Assembly: GCA_903772945.1 (NCBI GenBank)
Contig: CAICTM010000218.1
Location: forward strand, 1 to 64,000
Length of the DNA stretch: 64,000 nt
Source of the DNA: Seminavis robusta
Lineage: Eukaryota; Bacillariophyta; Bacillariophyceae; Naviculales; Naviculaceae
Direction of reading: 5' to 3'
Position 1 is the first letter of the stretch; every line of letters begins with the position of its first letter. Both the position numbers and the translations under genes were made by a program. Shown here piece by piece: positions 62,479 to 64,000 of this stretch. The notes under the pieces were generated by a model that had not been told where the DNA came from, ran no database searches, and saw only the letters and a list, made by a program, of their open reading frames with translations.

Positions 62479-63478
62479 ATGCAGATAACAGCTGATACTG
62501 TCATACGCAATGCTTCCATCTACCAAGGGCTCACAGCAAGAGCAGTCAACCATGAAACGTACAGGTATAATCGGACATTTCGGGGCTGTTTTGGTGTGGC
62601 TCCTCATCTTGCGGCAGAACTGTGGAACATGCTGGACGATGAAGATCCCCTCAGTGACATTCGATGGGTAACCTACTTTCTGGCCACACTCATGTTCCTC
62701 AGGACATACACTGTCACCGCTGTACTGGCCATGATCTTCATGAAGGATGAAAAGACAATTCGCCATTGGGTGTGGGTGTTTATTGAGAAGATCGCGAGCT
62801 TGGACTTGGTGAGCCATGAGCAAGCTTTCTTCTTCACTTTTATCAATCGCCGTCTTCATCAACAGAGAGCGCTCACCATGTACATGTTGCACTCCAACAC
62901 CACTCCTCCAGATCAGATGGGAGTACCGACGAATGAATGACAATGGCAGTCGGTGTCTGGTAACTGTTGATGGCACCGACTTTCGCATCCGGGAACCAGG
63001 TCCTTTCTCTACTGGTTGGTATACCAAGAAGTTTAATGGTCCTGGACTGAGGTATGAAATTGCTCTGTGTATTCAAACTGGATGGATTGTGTGGATCAAT
63101 GGTCCCTTCCCTTGTGGCGAATGGGTTGATATTGCCATTTCTTTGTCATCTTTGGTCCACATGTTTGAGGGAGATGAGAGAGCTGTGGCTGACAAAGGGT
63201 ACAGGGGGTATCCTCAGTTCTTTGACTGCCCATGGAGACACCTTGACAATCAACAGCAGACTAGCAGGAAGGCTCTTGCAAGGGCCAGGCACGAATGTGT
63301 CAATAGGAGACTCAAGGAATGGGGCTGCCTCCTTCAGAGGTGGCGCCATTCCCTTGATAAACATGGTAAGATGGCCCATGCTGTGGCCAACATTGTGCAG
63401 CTCCAAATTATGGACAAGCCGATGTGGCAGGTGGAGTACTATGATAGAGTCGACAATGAGTTTGACTTTGATTATTAA
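62479..63478 (+). CDS. PIF/Harbinger DDE transposase
   Basis: About 298 residues from two exons, 62479-62808 and 62912-63478, with a 103-nt GT-AG intron; the joint reads KIASLDLIRWEYRR. The DDE triad of Harbinger nucleases is visible: Asp in LVTVDGTDFRI, Asp in AVADKGYRGY, and Glu in ARHECVNRRLKEWGCL. Between them lie TKKFNGPGLRYEIALCI and INGPFPCGEW, also family-typical. An N-terminal helical part (FRGCFGVAPHLAAELWNML) is present, so the enzyme may be nearly full length, though the first exon is uncertain. No stop inside the catalytic frame, so it could be active. Confidence 0.87.
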
Positions 63479-63597
63479 ATAGTTTGTAGTTACTCTACTA
63501 GTTGCAGCCTCACTATTAGCCATAGCATTGACAGTCAACAACCAACCAGTCTACTCAGGTGTGTAATGCTTGTAATGCGTTTTCCTGCTTCTCCCTG

Positions 63598-63838
63598 GTG
63601 TTGTGGCGACCTTCATCTTTCTCGTTGTCGCGCTGCTTCAGGTAGTGACGTGTTTTCAGAAACCTTCAGTCATCTTCCACCCCACAGCCCCAAGTGACAT
63701 TTCCGCCTCTCCCTCCATGCCAAAGTCGCAAAAGCTGGCTTGTGGCGTTACAGCTGTACAACACCACACACCCCCGTCCTCCTTATTACGGTGCTATACG
63801 GTATCATCATCTGCTGTCTTTTAGGATAAGAAAGCATC
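63598..63838. other. Upstream region of the last gene
   Basis: Short frame only. A TTTTAG at 63820-63825 just before the start could be an intron acceptor in a 5' leader. Confidence 0.35.
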
Positions 63839-64000
63839 ATGCCTTCCATCAAGGGAACGGCCTCTGTGGCCGATGAACGTGCCATGAGCAAGGCACTCCG
63901 AACGACCAAGTTTCCATCCTCCTTTTCGAAAAAGGTCAACATCGGCCAGGTGAATCGGAGCGTCTTGTTGGAGTGGATTGAAAAGCAAGTCACCAAAATT
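63839..64000 (+). CDS. PWI-domain splicing protein, SRRM1-like (partial)
   Basis: First 54 codons of a gene cut by the window end. It begins MPSIKGTASVADERAMSKAL and continues FPSSFSKKVNIGQVNRSVL, then EWIEKQVTKI. This matches the N-terminal PWI domain of SRm160/SRRM1 ('F.kkVdmsKVNlevikpWI.kkvteiLG'), with Trp-Ile in place of the Pro-Trp-Ile (Glu-Trp-Ile here). SRRM1 is a splicing coactivator and export-linked exon-junction partner; the PWI domain binds nucleic acid. The rest, where an Arg/Ser-rich tail is expected, lies outside. The start ATG 63839 is well placed. Confidence 0.8.
   Translation, partial: MPSIKGTASVADERAMSKALRTTKFPSSFSKKVNIGQVNRSVLLEWIEKQVTKI

Larger units (their letters stand above)
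60056..63594. mobile_element. Complete PIF/Harbinger-type DNA transposon
   Basis: 3,539-bp element. The left end 60056-60079 (starts GGAGGAGCAGGAAAACGC) and the inverted right end 63571-63594 match in 23 of 24 positions, and a 3-bp duplication CTG flanks it (60053-60055 and 63595-63597). Inside are two divergent genes: a DNA-binding-like protein (60254-61162 -) and a DDE transposase (62479-63478 +), the two-gene architecture of the Harbinger superfamily. A further subterminal CATTACACAC is shared by both ends. Confidence 0.88.

Noticed and set aside
1-64000. tRNA, rRNA, CRISPR array or bacterial-type operator
   Set aside because: No cloverleaf with a convincing GGTTCRA box, no rRNA segment and no spaced direct repeats of CRISPR type were found by eye; a covariance-model scan would be decisive for tRNA and snRNA.

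Overview
The window looks like nuclear DNA from a stramenopile alga, most likely a diatom. Three predicted preproteins (starts at 18508-, 18911+ and 42727-) carry a signal peptide ending in a Ser-Gly/Ala/Ser-Phe motif, the pattern that sends proteins into diatom-type complex plastids. Genes have small GT-AG introns (mostly 66-125 nt) and very small exons. Housekeeping genes are eukaryotic: Pol III RPC1, PIG-U, Derlin, RAD23, ATG12 and SAC3/GANP. Spacers are rich in short palindromes such as CTAGCTAG and TACATGTA. The species cannot be fixed from sequence reading alone.

Layout. 1-1.4 kb: no gene seen. 1.4-5.1 kb: two related LRR-like genes on the minus strand on either side of a glutathione S-transferase-like gene. 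5.4-13 kb: PIG-U (GPI transamidase), Derlin (ERAD), a 2OG-Fe(II) dioxygenase and a small secreted protein ending in KDEL. 13.6-17 kb: a large signal-peptide protein with lipid-type amphipathic stretches and an SMP-like lipid-transfer domain. 17.7-20 kb: a divergent pair of plastid proteins. 20.2-28 kb: a C2/inositol-polyphosphate-kinase-like gene divergent from an 11-exon RNA polymerase III largest subunit gene.

28.7-33.9 kb is a mobile-element cluster: an 825-bp inverted-repeat element bounded by TTAA, a minisatellite, and a complete 4,019-bp hAT transposon with near-perfect 16-bp inverted ends and an exact 8-bp target duplication. 34-46.6 kb: a four-exon unknown gene, a NicO/UreH-like metal transporter, RAD23 head-to-head with ATG12, a plastid methyltransferase-like gene, a 400-bp MITE, an acidic single-pass membrane protein and a small two-exon gene. 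46.9-52.7 kb: one gene joining FG repeats, a SAC3/GANP domain and a long charged coiled coil (TREX-2 mRNA export).

52.9-63.6 kb: a frameshifted alpha-carbonic-anhydrase remnant, an SDR with a possible myristoylation site, a RING-like protein, a gene with a conserved HYAMILDE-type motif, a coiled-coil gene containing a 42-nt perfect palindrome, a protein with a poly-valine membrane segment, and a complete PIF/Harbinger transposon (3,539 bp) with two divergent genes. The window ends inside a PWI-domain (SRRM1-like) splicing gene.

Gene order shows repeated head-to-head pairs with short shared promoters. ER biology (PIG-U, Derlin, KDEL protein, SMP protein) is concentrated in the first 17 kb. 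I saw no bacterial-style operon, CRISPR array or phage, and identified no RNA gene. Intron positions were set by reading frame, GT-AG borders and family conservation, and have not been checked against transcripts.
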